Positions 28,153 to 36,342 of a stretch of 36,342 nt of DNA are shown piece by piece. Numbering within the stretch: the first letter of the stretch is position 1; each line of letters opens with the position of its first letter. The stretch is taken from assembly GCA_902601155.1 (NCBI GenBank), contig CACKMC010000008.1, forward strand, positions 1 through 36,342. The letters run 5' to 3'. Under the pieces are notes generated by a model. It did no database searches and had not been told where the DNA came from. It saw only the letters and a program-made list of their open reading frames with translations. The position numbers and the translations under genes are program-made. Origin of the DNA: Coxiellaceae bacterium (GTDB lineage Bacteria > Pseudomonadota > Gammaproteobacteria > Comchoanobacterales > Comchoanobacteraceae).

Positions 28153-29112
28153 TTGTCGGACTTTGCTTTGACCTATACGATTGAAGATGCTGATCCTGAG
28201 CGCTTAGCAATTTTAGCCGGTCACACTGAAACGCATATTCGGCAAATTGAGCAAACCCTGCATATTCAAATTCATAATCAGCATGATGTGTTTCACTTGA
28301 TGGGTGAAGAAGAAGCCGTCACACTGGCTAAAAAAGCATTGATTCATTTGTATGAAGCCACTGCAACGCAATCGCATTTCTCAGCCCACGATATTCACCT
28401 CGCCTTGTGCTCACTCCGCCATCCTCATGCCCAAGATGATCATACCATCTTAACGACTCAAAAAAGACGTATCAAAGCACGCAGCCCCCAACAAGCTGCA
28501 TATCTTAAAGCGCTGGCGCATGATACGATTCATTTTGGGATTGGCCCTTCTGGTACAGGCAAAACCTTTTTGGCCGTGGCGCAAGCCGTCCATGCTTTAG
28601 AATCGCAGCAAGTGAATAAAATTGTCCTGGCACGCCCCGCTGTAGAGGCTGGTGAAAGCCTTGGCTTCTTACCTGGTGATATGGCACAAAAAGTTGATCC
28701 CTATTTACGCCCTTTATACGATGCACTACACACATTACTCAGTGCAGAGCATATCAAGCATTGTATGGAACGCCGGCTGATTGAGATTGCGCCACTTGCC
28801 TATATGCGAGGACGCACACTATCTGAATCGTTTATTATTCTTGATGAAGCACAAAACACAACCCCTCTACAGCTCAAAATGTTTATCACACGTTTGGGCA
28901 TGCGTTCCCAACTTGTGATCACTGGTGACTTAAGCCAGGTTGATTTACCTAAACCCATGAATTCAGGCCTACAGCATGCGATTAAACTACTCTCCCCCCT
29001 GGAAGATATCGGTGTCACCACCTTTTCTATCCATGATGTGGTCCGCCACCCCCTTCTTGAAAAAGTAATACGCGCTTATGAAACCGAAGAAAATAAAAAC
29101 AACCTGGCTTGA
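28153..29112 (+). CDS. ybeZ: PhoH-like ATPase YbeZ
   Basis: A PhoH-family P-loop ATPase, proposed to act with YbeY in RNA metabolism. At 319 residues the Walker A motif is at 131-138 (GPSGTGKT), Walker B includes FIILDEAQN, and the KH-like N-terminal part is about 100 residues. The start is TTG 28153, preceded by AAGGA at six bases; no ATG fits the conserved N-terminus. The 3' end overlaps corC by 35 bases. YbeY, its usual neighbour and partner, is absent here. Confidence 0.94.
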   Translation: MSDFALTYTIEDADPERLAILAGHTETHIRQIEQTLHIQIHNQHDVFHLMGEEEAVTLAKKALIHLYEATATQSHFSAHDIHLALCSLRHPHAQDDHTILTTQKRRIKARSPQQAAYLKALAHDTIHFGIGPSGTGKTFLAVAQAVHALESQQVNKIVLARPAVEAGESLGFLPGDMAQKVDPYLRPLYDALHTLLSAEHIKHCMERRLIEIAPLAYMRGRTLSESFIILDEAQNTTPLQLKMFITRLGMRSQLVITGDLSQVDLPKPMNSGLQHAIKLLSPLEDIGVTTFSIHDVVRHPLLEKVIRAYETEENKNNLA

Positions 29113-29896
29113 ACGATTACGCCGGCGTTATCAATGGATGCCAACTTCCGAAGATGCTTTAGTCGATCTGATCAAAGCTTGCGCCAGCCAACATATTATT
29201 ACGCCTGAATCATCACAAATGATGCAAGGGGTTTTAAGTATGGGTAATAAGCAAGTGCGTGATATTATGATTCCACGCTCTCATATTGTTTCATTATCTC
29301 ATCGTCAAACACTGCATGATGTCTTACCTACTCTCCTTGAGTGCAAACACTCACGATTTCCCGTGATCAATCAAAGTATCGATGATATTCATGGCATTCT
29401 ATTAGCAAAAGACTTGTTATTTCATCTAGACAAGCCTGATCAGACTATCGATCTTTGGTGCCTTCCGGCGCATATTGTACCAGAAAGTAAACGCATTGAT
29501 GATCTACTGCGCTTCTTTCAAAAACATCATCAGCATATGGTGATGGTGGTGGATGAGTACGGTAGTACATCCGGCCTAATTACGCTTGAAGATATTGTCG
29601 AGGAAATCGTGGGTGAAATTGAAGATGAATACTATCAAGATACCGGTAAACTGATCCAAAAAGTAGGCGAAAAGCAATATATCATCTTGGGTCATACACC
29701 ACTGGATGAACTGAACAAAACCCTCGACCTACAATTAGAACATGAACATGTCGATACTCTCAGTGGTTACATCTGTCATACCATGAGCATGATACCCAAA
29801 CCTGGGGATCAACTAACAGATAAGAAAATGCGTTTCACCATTCAACAAATGAAACATCGTACCATTCATAGCTTGAGACTTGATCTGTTATCATGA
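29078..29896 (+). CDS. corC: CorC/YbeX-type CBS-domain protein
   Basis: A 272-residue cytoplasmic protein with two CBS domains (about 62-185) and a CorC_HlyC transporter-associated domain near 195-270. VRDIMIPR (60-67) and VVDEYGSTSGLITLEDIVEEIVGEIEDE (157-184) are the family signatures. YbeX is linked to magnesium/cobalt handling and ribosome or RNA homeostasis in E. coli. It begins inside the end of ybeZ and ends in an ATGA overlap with lnt. No strong ribosome site precedes ATG 29078, so it may rely on coupling. YbeY, which normally lies before it, is missing. Confidence 0.94.
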   Translation: MKPKKIKTTWLERLRRRYQWMPTSEDALVDLIKACASQHIITPESSQMMQGVLSMGNKQVRDIMIPRSHIVSLSHRQTLHDVLPTLLECKHSRFPVINQSIDDIHGILLAKDLLFHLDKPDQTIDLWCLPAHIVPESKRIDDLLRFFQKHHQHMVMVVDEYGSTSGLITLEDIVEEIVGEIEDEYYQDTGKLIQKVGEKQYIILGHTPLDELNKTLDLQLEHEHVDTLSGYICHTMSMIPKPGDQLTDKKMRFTIQQMKHRTIHSLRLDLLS

Positions 29897-31344
29897 AATA
29901 TCTTCCATCACTATGGGCTTTTCTGAGTGGTCTCGGCTTACAGCTTGCCTTTCCACCCTTCGGTTTTTGGCCATTGGCACTGTTAGCACCCTGTTATTGG
30001 ATACATCATTTGCATCAACGTAAACCATCACAAACCTTTTGGGTTGGTTGGTGGTTTGGCCTAGGTTTTTTTGTGAGTGGCTTACATTGGATTAATCATA
30101 GCATTCAACATTTTGGCCATTTGCCAGGCGTTGTTGCTATACTTTGTGTGCTGATGCTTGCTGCTTACTTAAGTCTTTTTCCTGCAACTGTTGGTTGGCT
30201 TATTCCACGCTATCGACTCCAAGTATGGTGGGCATTGCCAACACTATGGGTCATCAGTGAGTGGCTTAGAAGCACACTTTTAACAGGTTTTCCGTGGCTT
30301 TTATTGGGTTATAGCCACACATTTCACCCACTGGGACAGTACGCCGCACTGCTCAGTGTGTATGGTGTCGGTGCGCTAAGCATCCTATGCAGTTATTGTT
30401 GTTATCGTATGATGATCACAAAGTGTCATGCCACACGTGCTATGTGGGCAGCTGTGATTGCATGGTTCATGCTAGCAAGCCCCCAAACACACTGGACAAA
30501 ACCAAGTACTAAAACGACATCATTCCATGTGGTACAAGGTGCAGCCATACATAAATGGACCATGGGTGAAAAAGCGCTACTTCAAAGGTATCTTACGTTG
30601 AGCCAATCACCCCATCAAATACTTGTATGGCCAGAAGCCAGTATCTTAAATGACCAAAATCCTCTTGTACTTTCTACACTTCAGCAACACCTTAAACAAC
30701 ACCATCAAACCTTAATCACCGGTGCCATGCGTTATCATGATGGCCATTGGCACAATGGTGCTTTCATGATTTCACCCACGTATCAACAAGGCATAGATAA
30801 GCGTCAACTCGTACCATTTGGTGAGTTTATACCGACATGGCTTCAACCCTGGGCAAACACATTAAATTTACCCATGAGCCAACTGACACCAGGTGCAATA
30901 AAACAAGAAGATCTCAAGCTTCAGCACTACCCTATCGCGAGTTTCATTTGTTACGAAATTATTTTCCCTTCCCTGGTAAGGCAATTAAGCTATCATCGTC
31001 CCTTATTGATTTCTCTTCATGACAGCCATTGGTTTGCCAGCAAACAAGCTTCTATGCAGCAATTACAAATGGCCGAGATGCGAGTACAAGAACACCAAAA
31101 GCCGCTTATTTATGTCGATAATTATGGCCTTTCCACCGTCATCATGCCATTTTCCCACACCAGTCATACACTGCCTTTTGCCAAACCGGCAGCAGCCACC
31201 TTTCAAGTACCATACTTTCAAGGTGAATCACCCTACAGTGAATATGGCATGCTATGGCTTGGCCTTTGTTTATTATTGCTTGCTTATTGTCAACCACCCA
31301 CAAGTTTCACAGCCTTGCCAAAGGTATCATTTAAAATCGTCTAG
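29893..31344 (+). CDS. lnt: Apolipoprotein N-acyltransferase
   Basis: The last step of lipoprotein maturation, adding a third acyl chain to the N-terminal cysteine at the inner membrane. The 483-residue protein has N-terminal membrane segments and a periplasmic nitrilase domain with catalytic E248 (LVWPEASI), K303 (KRQLVPFGEFIP) and C353 (ASFICYEIIFP). A final membrane segment lies near the C-terminus. It overlaps corC by four bases and converges with the next gene by 14 bases. Confidence 0.96.
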   Translation: MKYLPSLWAFLSGLGLQLAFPPFGFWPLALLAPCYWIHHLHQRKPSQTFWVGWWFGLGFFVSGLHWINHSIQHFGHLPGVVAILCVLMLAAYLSLFPATVGWLIPRYRLQVWWALPTLWVISEWLRSTLLTGFPWLLLGYSHTFHPLGQYAALLSVYGVGALSILCSYCCYRMMITKCHATRAMWAAVIAWFMLASPQTHWTKPSTKTTSFHVVQGAAIHKWTMGEKALLQRYLTLSQSPHQILVWPEASILNDQNPLVLSTLQQHLKQHHQTLITGAMRYHDGHWHNGAFMISPTYQQGIDKRQLVPFGEFIPTWLQPWANTLNLPMSQLTPGAIKQEDLKLQHYPIASFICYEIIFPSLVRQLSYHRPLLISLHDSHWFASKQASMQQLQMAEMRVQEHQKPLIYVDNYGLSTVIMPFSHTSHTLPFAKPAAATFQVPYFQGESPYSEYGMLWLGLCLLLLAYCQPPTSFTALPKVSFKIV

Positions 31345-32173
31345 CATCACAGGTGGACTCTGGCATCATGAGGGGATGCGCTTGACTTTGATATTGCGCC
31401 CACACTGATTCTACTTGATGGATCACTTGACGAAGACTACAACACGCACGTTTCATGGTTTGATAACAGCTCACTTGCTCACCCAAAGGCCATGCTTGAT
31501 GATAATCAGACTGATCATGTAAAAATAAAACAGCCAAACCAAGAAACGCTGCCAACGCTGCTTCATCAGACCATGTCACAATAAGGCCGGGACGTTCTTT
31601 CATGACCTGCCACGAAGGATTCCATCGCACATGATAGCCAAGTTGTTGTAAATGGCGTCCTAATAATTGATGATAGGGCCACGCTGAGGATGTTGTCACA
31701 TCATATAAAATGTCAATCGGCATACAAGGATCATTGACTTGTCTAGGATAAGGATTCATGTCCATAAAATCCAGTCGATCTGCCAGCTGAAAACAACGAA
31801 ATAAAGGGGCTAACTGATTCACAGGATGAGCATACTGTAGGCGTTTAAAGACTCGCTGATTAAAAAGCCAGAATCCTCGCCAAGTTTTGATCCACCCACG
31901 CCGATTGGGTATACATCGTATCCGTGGATGTTGAAGGATATCAGGATCATCATGACCATGTATCACTAAGTCATAGTGCATTGGCAAATGGTCGGCATGG
32001 GTATACACCTGATCGTAAAAGTAAGGCTCATCCAATACCTTCAACCAAGCATGTATGCGTTCATTATTAACCAGTAAATCAATTTTCCATGCAGCATGGT
32101 AACGTTTTAAAAGCGCTATCCATGGCCACAATGCGCTGATGGACCAACCCGTGTTAAAACCTGTAAGAAGCAT
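31331..32173 (-). CDS. Possible GT9-like glycosyltransferase, short form
   Basis: A 280-residue protein. Three stretches recall the heptosyltransferase/GT9 fold: YDLVIHGHDD in the N-half, QLAPLFRCFQLADRL in the middle, and GLIVTWSDEAALAAFLGLAVLFL, where GT9 proteins bind the nucleotide sugar. It is about 50-80 residues shorter than standard heptosyltransferases, and the usual DSG-H motif is not intact, so it could be degraded or divergent. No signal peptide. I set ATG 32173 with AGGG seven bases upstream; ATG 32179 is possible. It is convergent with lnt (14-base overlap) and divergent from the orphan gene at 32267. Confidence 0.55.
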   Translation of the reverse strand: MLLTGFNTGWSISALWPWIALLKRYHAAWKIDLLVNNERIHAWLKVLDEPYFYDQVYTHADHLPMHYDLVIHGHDDPDILQHPRIRCIPNRRGWIKTWRGFWLFNQRVFKRLQYAHPVNQLAPLFRCFQLADRLDFMDMNPYPRQVNDPCMPIDILYDVTTSSAWPYHQLLGRHLQQLGYHVRWNPSWQVMKERPGLIVTWSDEAALAAFLGLAVLFLHDQSDYHQAWPLGEQVSCYQTMKRACCSLRQVIHQVESVWAQYQSQAHPLMMPESTCDARRF

Positions 32174-32214
32174 ATGCATACCCTAGATCATAGCACAGAA
32201 TTATGACCAAATAA

Positions 32215-32243
32215 TTGACAAATAAAAGATTTAAGGCTAGTAT
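32215..32243 (+). promoter_or_regulatory. Sigma70-type promoter for the orphan gene at 32267
   Basis: Perfect TTGACA (32215-32220), 17-base spacer, TAGTAT (32238-32243). The start would be near 32250, leaving a very short leader. Confidence 0.65.
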
Positions 32244-32266
32244 ATTACTTTAAAACAATCTGAAAT

Positions 32267-34321
32267 ATGTACGATCTTACCACAATGTCTGCAAAACCTA
32301 AGGCCTATCTCTCATGGGAAGCGTTTGACAAATCCTGTGCAAACTACGATCAAGGCGCTTTGGCACCGCATGAAAGACTACTGTGTTATACCGTGTCCGT
32401 ACTACGTCATTACCCTTATAATCCACTGCCTAAAATATTGGTTCCTTTTACCAAACGCAATAAACAATTAGACCCCCAAAAATTTGACACTTATTTTATC
32501 GATCAAGCCGGTATTTGCGCCAATCCATCACTCATTCGCTGGATACTACCATGCGACGCAAGTGACACCCCATCCCCATTTGGCTCAAAAAAACCTCTAT
32601 TTAGCGAAAAGATCATATTATGGGCACACATGGTAAACTACTGCCTTCACCCCGACGATGCGACGCTAGCTAATAAGCTTGAAAGCTTTCTCGCCTCACG
32701 CTGTCAAAAAGACGCTCTCTACCATGACTTTATCAGTGATGGCCAACTGGTTGCCTTGGCGCACCAAAGTCCTAATCCTTCGCTTCATGCCCTGTTCAGT
32801 AAATATTTAACGACACCATCACGCGCACAATGTATCCCCTATCCCAAACATCTACAAAAAAAAGAAGCAGACAAAGCGCAAGCAACCAAGCGTTTCATAC
32901 AACGGTATGGGGGAGATCGTGAAAAAGCAGAACACATTCTCATACGACTTCAGCGTCAATTTCGACAAAAAAAGCGCTCCTTCACTTTTCAACAAAGTTT
33001 ACAAAAACATTTTGGCTTGACTAAAGCACAAGCTTTATCTGCTTACCATCCCGAGAATCTTCTCTCTTTTCTACCTCATGTTGAAGAAGCAGAGCAAATT
33101 ATGTTAAGTCAATATTTGTATGCCTATCATGACAAACAAAGGCTGTACCATGCCGACCAACATCCCACCAAAGATCTGATACCAATGGATAGCAAAGCCC
33201 AATATAAAGCTGCAGATGCACACTTTAAAGCAAAAAAATCACAATGCAAAAGCGAGGTCAAAACCGAGCGTGGTCAATTGTTTTTACGCATGATTGATTG
33301 TATTATCGCCAGTGATCAAAAAGCGCCATGGATGCCCTTTATCAGGACATTAACGCCTAAACAATATACCACATCCATTGCTGATCATGGTTTATTAGCA
33401 CAGGTTAATTTACGCCAATCGTATATTGCATCACAAGCCGCGCTCTCTGCTTGTGATATCAAAGTCAGTGATCAATATGCCATATGCTTTGGTCGAGGTG
33501 ATGGCTTGATTGATAAAAACTGTATGAAAGAAAATACGGTGGAATGGACATTACGTACGCCTCAAATACTGGCATCACTGCCCACGCATGCATTTACTAA
33601 ACAGTGTGATCTTGGCTTAGTTGATAAACAACATATCAGTCACTGGGAAACATTCAATAGATCTTATGACTTCTCACTGACATACCCTGTGAGGATGACT
33701 GAACCCAATCAGGCAGAGATGTCCTTGTTTCATACACGACGAGGACGTTTTATTCCCAATACGATCCTCAGGGCCCCGAAATACGATTTAATCCATCATC
33801 TACCTCATCTTCACGCAGCACTTCATACGCTCAATTTCTTTCGTTTTATTAAAGACCCCATATGCTTAAATGATTTGCAGCGTTTAGACGACCATGGTCT
33901 CGAAAAACAATTACGTGATCTCCATGATGCCATGACCTATGCCATAGAGTGGAATTTCTATCGGGCTTACCGTATGTCATTTGACCACATGGAAAAAATT
34001 CAGGTTTTTCATAAAAAAGGTTCTTATGGTGACCCTATCCTTCAATTTACCTTGACCATGGCAAAGCTCAAAACAGATTTAACCCGTGGTGTGACCGATT
34101 GTCTCGATCAAATCAAAACACATCTCCCTGAATTATTGAACAGTGGCCGTTTCATCGCTTGGATGAAGCAACAAACAAGCTATCCAGCCATCACTGCTCG
34201 TCTTGACGCCATGGCATCCTCATGCTGTCAACCTACAGACCATTTGGGGCGCCCTGGCTCTGAGTCCCTCACTCGCCATACGCAAGTGACAATACCTAAG
34301 ACTCATCCTAGATTTTCCTAG
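32267..34321 (+). CDS. Large orphan protein of unknown function
   Basis: A 684-residue soluble-looking protein with no signal peptide or membrane segment that I can see and no domain I recognise. The central part (about 195-330) is basic and Lys-rich, which could mean nucleic-acid or surface binding. His and Cys are frequent, but no spaced metal motif stands out. The end is polar (…THPRFS). ATG 32267 follows a strong promoter with a very short leader and no clear ribosome site; ATG 32285 is an alternative. It is neighboured by a GT9-like gene on one side and decayed DNA and a reverse transcriptase on the other. In a Legionellales organism a secreted effector is possible, but nothing in the sequence proves it. 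Composition matches coding DNA, so I take it as a real gene. Confidence 0.75.
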   Translation: MYDLTTMSAKPKAYLSWEAFDKSCANYDQGALAPHERLLCYTVSVLRHYPYNPLPKILVPFTKRNKQLDPQKFDTYFIDQAGICANPSLIRWILPCDASDTPSPFGSKKPLFSEKIILWAHMVNYCLHPDDATLANKLESFLASRCQKDALYHDFISDGQLVALAHQSPNPSLHALFSKYLTTPSRAQCIPYPKHLQKKEADKAQATKRFIQRYGGDREKAEHILIRLQRQFRQKKRSFTFQQSLQKHFGLTKAQALSAYHPENLLSFLPHVEEAEQIMLSQYLYAYHDKQRLYHADQHPTKDLIPMDSKAQYKAADAHFKAKKSQCKSEVKTERGQLFLRMIDCIIASDQKAPWMPFIRTLTPKQYTTSIADHGLLAQVNLRQSYIASQAALSACDIKVSDQYAICFGRGDGLIDKNCMKENTVEWTLRTPQILASLPTHAFTKQCDLGLVDKQHISHWETFNRSYDFSLTYPVRMTEPNQAEMSLFHTRRGRFIPNTILRAPKYDLIHHLPHLHAALHTLNFFRFIKDPICLNDLQRLDDHGLEKQLRDLHDAMTYAIEWNFYRAYRMSFDHMEKIQVFHKKGSYGDPILQFTLTMAKLKTDLTRGVTDCLDQIKTHLPELLNSGRFIAWMKQQTSYPAITARLDAMASSCCQPTDHLGRPGSESLTRHTQVTIPKTHPRFS

Positions 34322-35527
34322 CCTGCAGGTAAAAAATAAACGGTACTGATTTAAATACATTGAGGGCTGTTTAGCGTCAGTCTAATCACTGCTTAGAGTT
34401 AAACTTATCTCACGGCTACATACCATATAAGCTAACACCAGGTATGGGGGATTTTAAATATAAAAGACCCTTATGTTGATAATGATTGTAAAACAAGGAA
34501 GTCTTTATACTTCTTTAATCAAGTTGCGCCCGACCTTATAAACACTGGGATGTAAATCAAAGGATGATACCAGAAGTTGGCAAACAAAAACTGAAAAAAT
34601 ACGTCTATATAACCAGTTAAAACAGGAAGGATACTCGACTACTTAGGCATGATCGGCTGTTGACGTATTGAGATCCACCCTCTTACTTTAGAAAAAATAT
34701 GTGGGAAATACAGAGCTTAAGGCACTTGACTTTAAAAGTACAAAACCTAAAAATACCCGATAATTGACACGGTAAAAAAAACTAAAAGCATCTTGTCTTA
34801 ACCCATAGAAACAACTATCTTATTTGGGGTAAATAAGCCTGTCATCGATGATTAGTCAGCGCATAACCTTAGCCACTCCCCTACTGCCAGTAAATTCATC
34901 CAGCACTTGATTCATTGATATAAAATTCAATCTGGAAACATAGTGTGTAGTAAACATCCTGTGAGAAAATATGTCTTTAAACAATATGCACATAGACTAT
35001 CTGTAGGGATAAAAGATAACATGTGATAAGAGGTCATGTAATTCAATGTTGTACGTGTTTTTAAAGATGGATATCCTCTCAAAATCTTTAGCGCATTTTG
35101 TCCACTATCTATTAAGATCATCATGGGAGTATAGCCGGCAGTATCCAGTCAGCATGCAAACTTGTTTTAAGGTCATAAAAGACTTAAACCAACCTACCCT
35201 CTTCATACAAGTAGATCAGGACTCTGGGTTTATGAAAAATTTTTTAGAAGACCTTTATAATGCCTAAGGATCTCTTATTAAGTCTCATCGCCTAATTTTG
35301 ATCGCTGAGTAAGTGAGCCCATGGGGTAGCAAGTCAAGCATACTATACACCATACACTGATGCTTACCCTCAAGACTTTCTTAGTAGGTTATGAGTTGAT
35401 ACCCGTATCTATATCATTGCACTCAACCTCATCAAGACTTGATCAATTAATTGCCTTATGCGTCATCTCAATTTATTTGCAACAGGAAGGACTCATCGTC
35501 CTACGTATCTTGAATGAGGACAGATGC
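34322..35527. other. AT-rich stretch with no intact gene, probably decayed
   Basis: About 1.2 kb without a credible gene: stops are frequent in all frames and the longest open stretches (about 73 and 111 codons) lack ribosome sites or known motifs. It is visibly richer in A and T than its flanks. Short protein-like patches occur, for example one reading RLYNQLKQEGYS near 34604-34640 that faintly recalls IS transposases, but it breaks within a dozen codons. It may be the remains of a mobile element or, less likely, hold a structured RNA for the reverse transcriptase. I found no convincing hairpin set or repeat. Confidence 0.6.
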
Positions 35528-35556
35528 TTGCCATATTTCATCCCAGATTTTACACT
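35528..35556 (+). promoter_or_regulatory. Candidate promoter for the reverse transcriptase
   Basis: TTGCCA (35528-35533), 17-base spacer, TACACT (35551-35556). The start near 35563 would fit a coding start at 35571 or 35583. Confidence 0.4.
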
Positions 35557-35582
35557 GTACACTATTGATTATGACACACCCC

Positions 35583-36342
35583 ATGCGTTTAAGACCACAC
35601 ATCCTAAATTATATCATCCCAGTATGGTATCGCACACAACAAAAGCGCTATCGATGGATCCATGCCAATCATCGCATAGGGCCTTTTCTTCGTGAATGGT
35701 CAGATCATCCACATGCCATCCACGCTTTCCAAAAAGGACAAGTCCTTTTTGAACCCATCAAGCAAACATATTATGGTGGATCATGCCAACAAGTGACACC
35801 CTTGTGGGATCGTTTATGGATGCATGTGATTTATCATCCTATCAAGCCTTGTTTTCCTCATATTATTCACCCCAAGTGTACTCATCTTCAAGGCCCTTCT
35901 TCTATCCGTTTCATCACCCAAGCCACACACCAAGCACTGAACAGTGGAAACGATCACTACTTTTGTCGGATTGATATCAAGTCATTCTATGCCTCGATCC
36001 GTCATCACCACTTGATAGCCTGTGTACATCAAGTCTTTGATGACCCTTGTTTGTTACACTACCTTGAAGCCATCATCACACGCCCTATCGATAAAGACGG
36101 TGTGCTGTGGACACCAACCAAGGGCATACCCCGTGGTTCAAGTTTATCGCCTTTTTTTGGGGCACTGTACCTAGGCGCCCTTGATCGAGCGATCAACGCT
36201 AAACAGGGTATGTATTATTGTCGATACATGGATGATATCTTAATTCTCACAAAAACAGCTAAGCAGTACCGTGCAGTGAAGAAAACGCTATGCAAAGTAC
36301 TTGCTTCTTTAGACTTACGCTTATCTCGCCACAAATCAAGTT
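35583..36342 (+). CDS. Reverse transcriptase, N-terminal part (cut by window edge)
   Basis: An open frame of 253 codons runs off the end without a stop. Reverse-transcriptase motifs appear in order: motif A RIDIKSFYASI (D131), the GIPRGSSLSPFFGALYL turn (181-197) and catalytic YCRYMDDILIL (Y215-M216-D217-D218). The N-terminus (WYRTQQKRYRWIHANHRIGPF) is basic. The residue before SP is Leu and the metal motif is YMDD; diversity-generating elements have SQ and most retrons have YADD. Group II introns carry a QG motif and a maturase domain, which would lie past the edge. I therefore leave the class open. ATG 35571 and 35514 are also in frame; 35583 fits the protein best but has no clear ribosome site. 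Whether the upstream DNA supplies an RNA is unknown. Confidence 0.85.
   Translation, partial: MRLRPHILNYIIPVWYRTQQKRYRWIHANHRIGPFLREWSDHPHAIHAFQKGQVLFEPIKQTYYGGSCQQVTPLWDRLWMHVIYHPIKPCFPHIIHPKCTHLQGPSSIRFITQATHQALNSGNDHYFCRIDIKSFYASIRHHHLIACVHQVFDDPCLLHYLEAIITRPIDKDGVLWTPTKGIPRGSSLSPFFGALYLGALDRAINAKQGMYYCRYMDDILILTKTAKQYRAVKKTLCKVLASLDLRLSRHKSS

Noticed and set aside
32230-32253. PmrA-type TTAA repeats before the orphan gene
   Set aside because: Spacing is about 19 bases, not the 10-11 bases of Legionella PmrA sites.
35046-35267. 73-codon open frame
   Set aside because: No ribosome site, no recognisable motif, and it lies in a decayed stretch.
34322-35582. Canonical retron msr-msd upstream of the RT
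   Set aside because: No paired inverted repeats of the retron kind were seen and the metal motif is YMDD, not the usual YADD.
34322-35582. Group II intron 5' end (GUGYG)
   Set aside because: The only similar string, GTGTG near 34943, is not followed by intron-like sequence. The maturase end of the RT is outside the window, so this is not proven either way.
35360-35695. 111-codon open frame
   Set aside because: Its second half is out of frame inside the RT gene and the first half has no support.
35583-36342. Diversity-generating retroelement that varies the barrel loops
   Set aside because: The RT has LSP rather than the SQ-type turn of DGR enzymes, the variable loops differ by length and by all bases rather than at adenines, and they lie over 18 kb away with no template repeat seen.
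1-36342. CRISPR array or rRNA operon
   Set aside because: No spaced short repeats and no rRNA sequence were found on either strand.

Overview
The window looks like a chromosome segment from a gammaproteobacterium, most likely in or near Legionellales (Legionella/Coxiella-type). The clues are a letA/gacA-uvrC-pgsA-tRNA-Gly block, the rsfS-rlmH-mrdA-rodA and miaB-ybeZ-corC-lnt housekeeping orders, a gatCAB amidotransferase operon, and tandem outer-membrane barrels that resemble the LbtU-like porins of that order. The taxonomic call is inference from gene content; no rRNA is present.

Layout. (1) 1-5791, minus strand: tRNA-Val, thrS, infC, tRNA-Ser(UGA), letA, uvrC, pgsA and the 5' part of a tRNA-Gly. 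thrS and infC overlap, and infC appears to begin at a rare AUU/AUC codon. infC is broken by one base at an A9 run. rpmI-rplT do not follow it as usual. (2) 5940-13361, plus strand: a frameshifted methyltransferase-TPR gene, rdgC, then the cell-wall/ribosome cluster rsfS-rlmH-mrdA-rodA (each overlapping the next) and anmK, with a YchJ-like gene converging on anmK. (3) 13.9-19.05 kb: a tandem array of outer-membrane barrel genes. It holds a decayed 3' remnant, two intact copies sharing a 770-nt block with no difference I could find, and a third diverged copy. Most units end in a strong terminator. (4) 19.08-31.34 kb: typA on the minus strand, then gatC-gatA-gatB under a clear sigma70-type promoter, two translationally coupled MFS transporters, miaB, ybeZ, corC and lnt. 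ybeY, normally between ybeZ and corC, is absent here. (5) 31.33-36.34 kb, accessory: a GT9-like protein, an orphan 684-residue protein with its own promoter, about 1.2 kb of AT-rich apparently decayed DNA, and the N-terminal 253 codons of a reverse transcriptase (YMDD) cut by the right edge.

The genes work in translation (ThrRS, IF-3, GatCAB, tRNAs, RsfS, RlmH, MiaB, TypA), envelope building (PBP2, RodA, AnmK, Lnt, PgsA, barrels), DNA repair (UvrC, RdgC) and regulation (LetA). The most unusual items are the mosaic barrel array, which looks shaped by gene conversion with variable loops between conserved blocks; the two one-base homopolymer frameshifts, one in the essential infC; and the edge reverse transcriptase of unassigned type beside an orphan gene.
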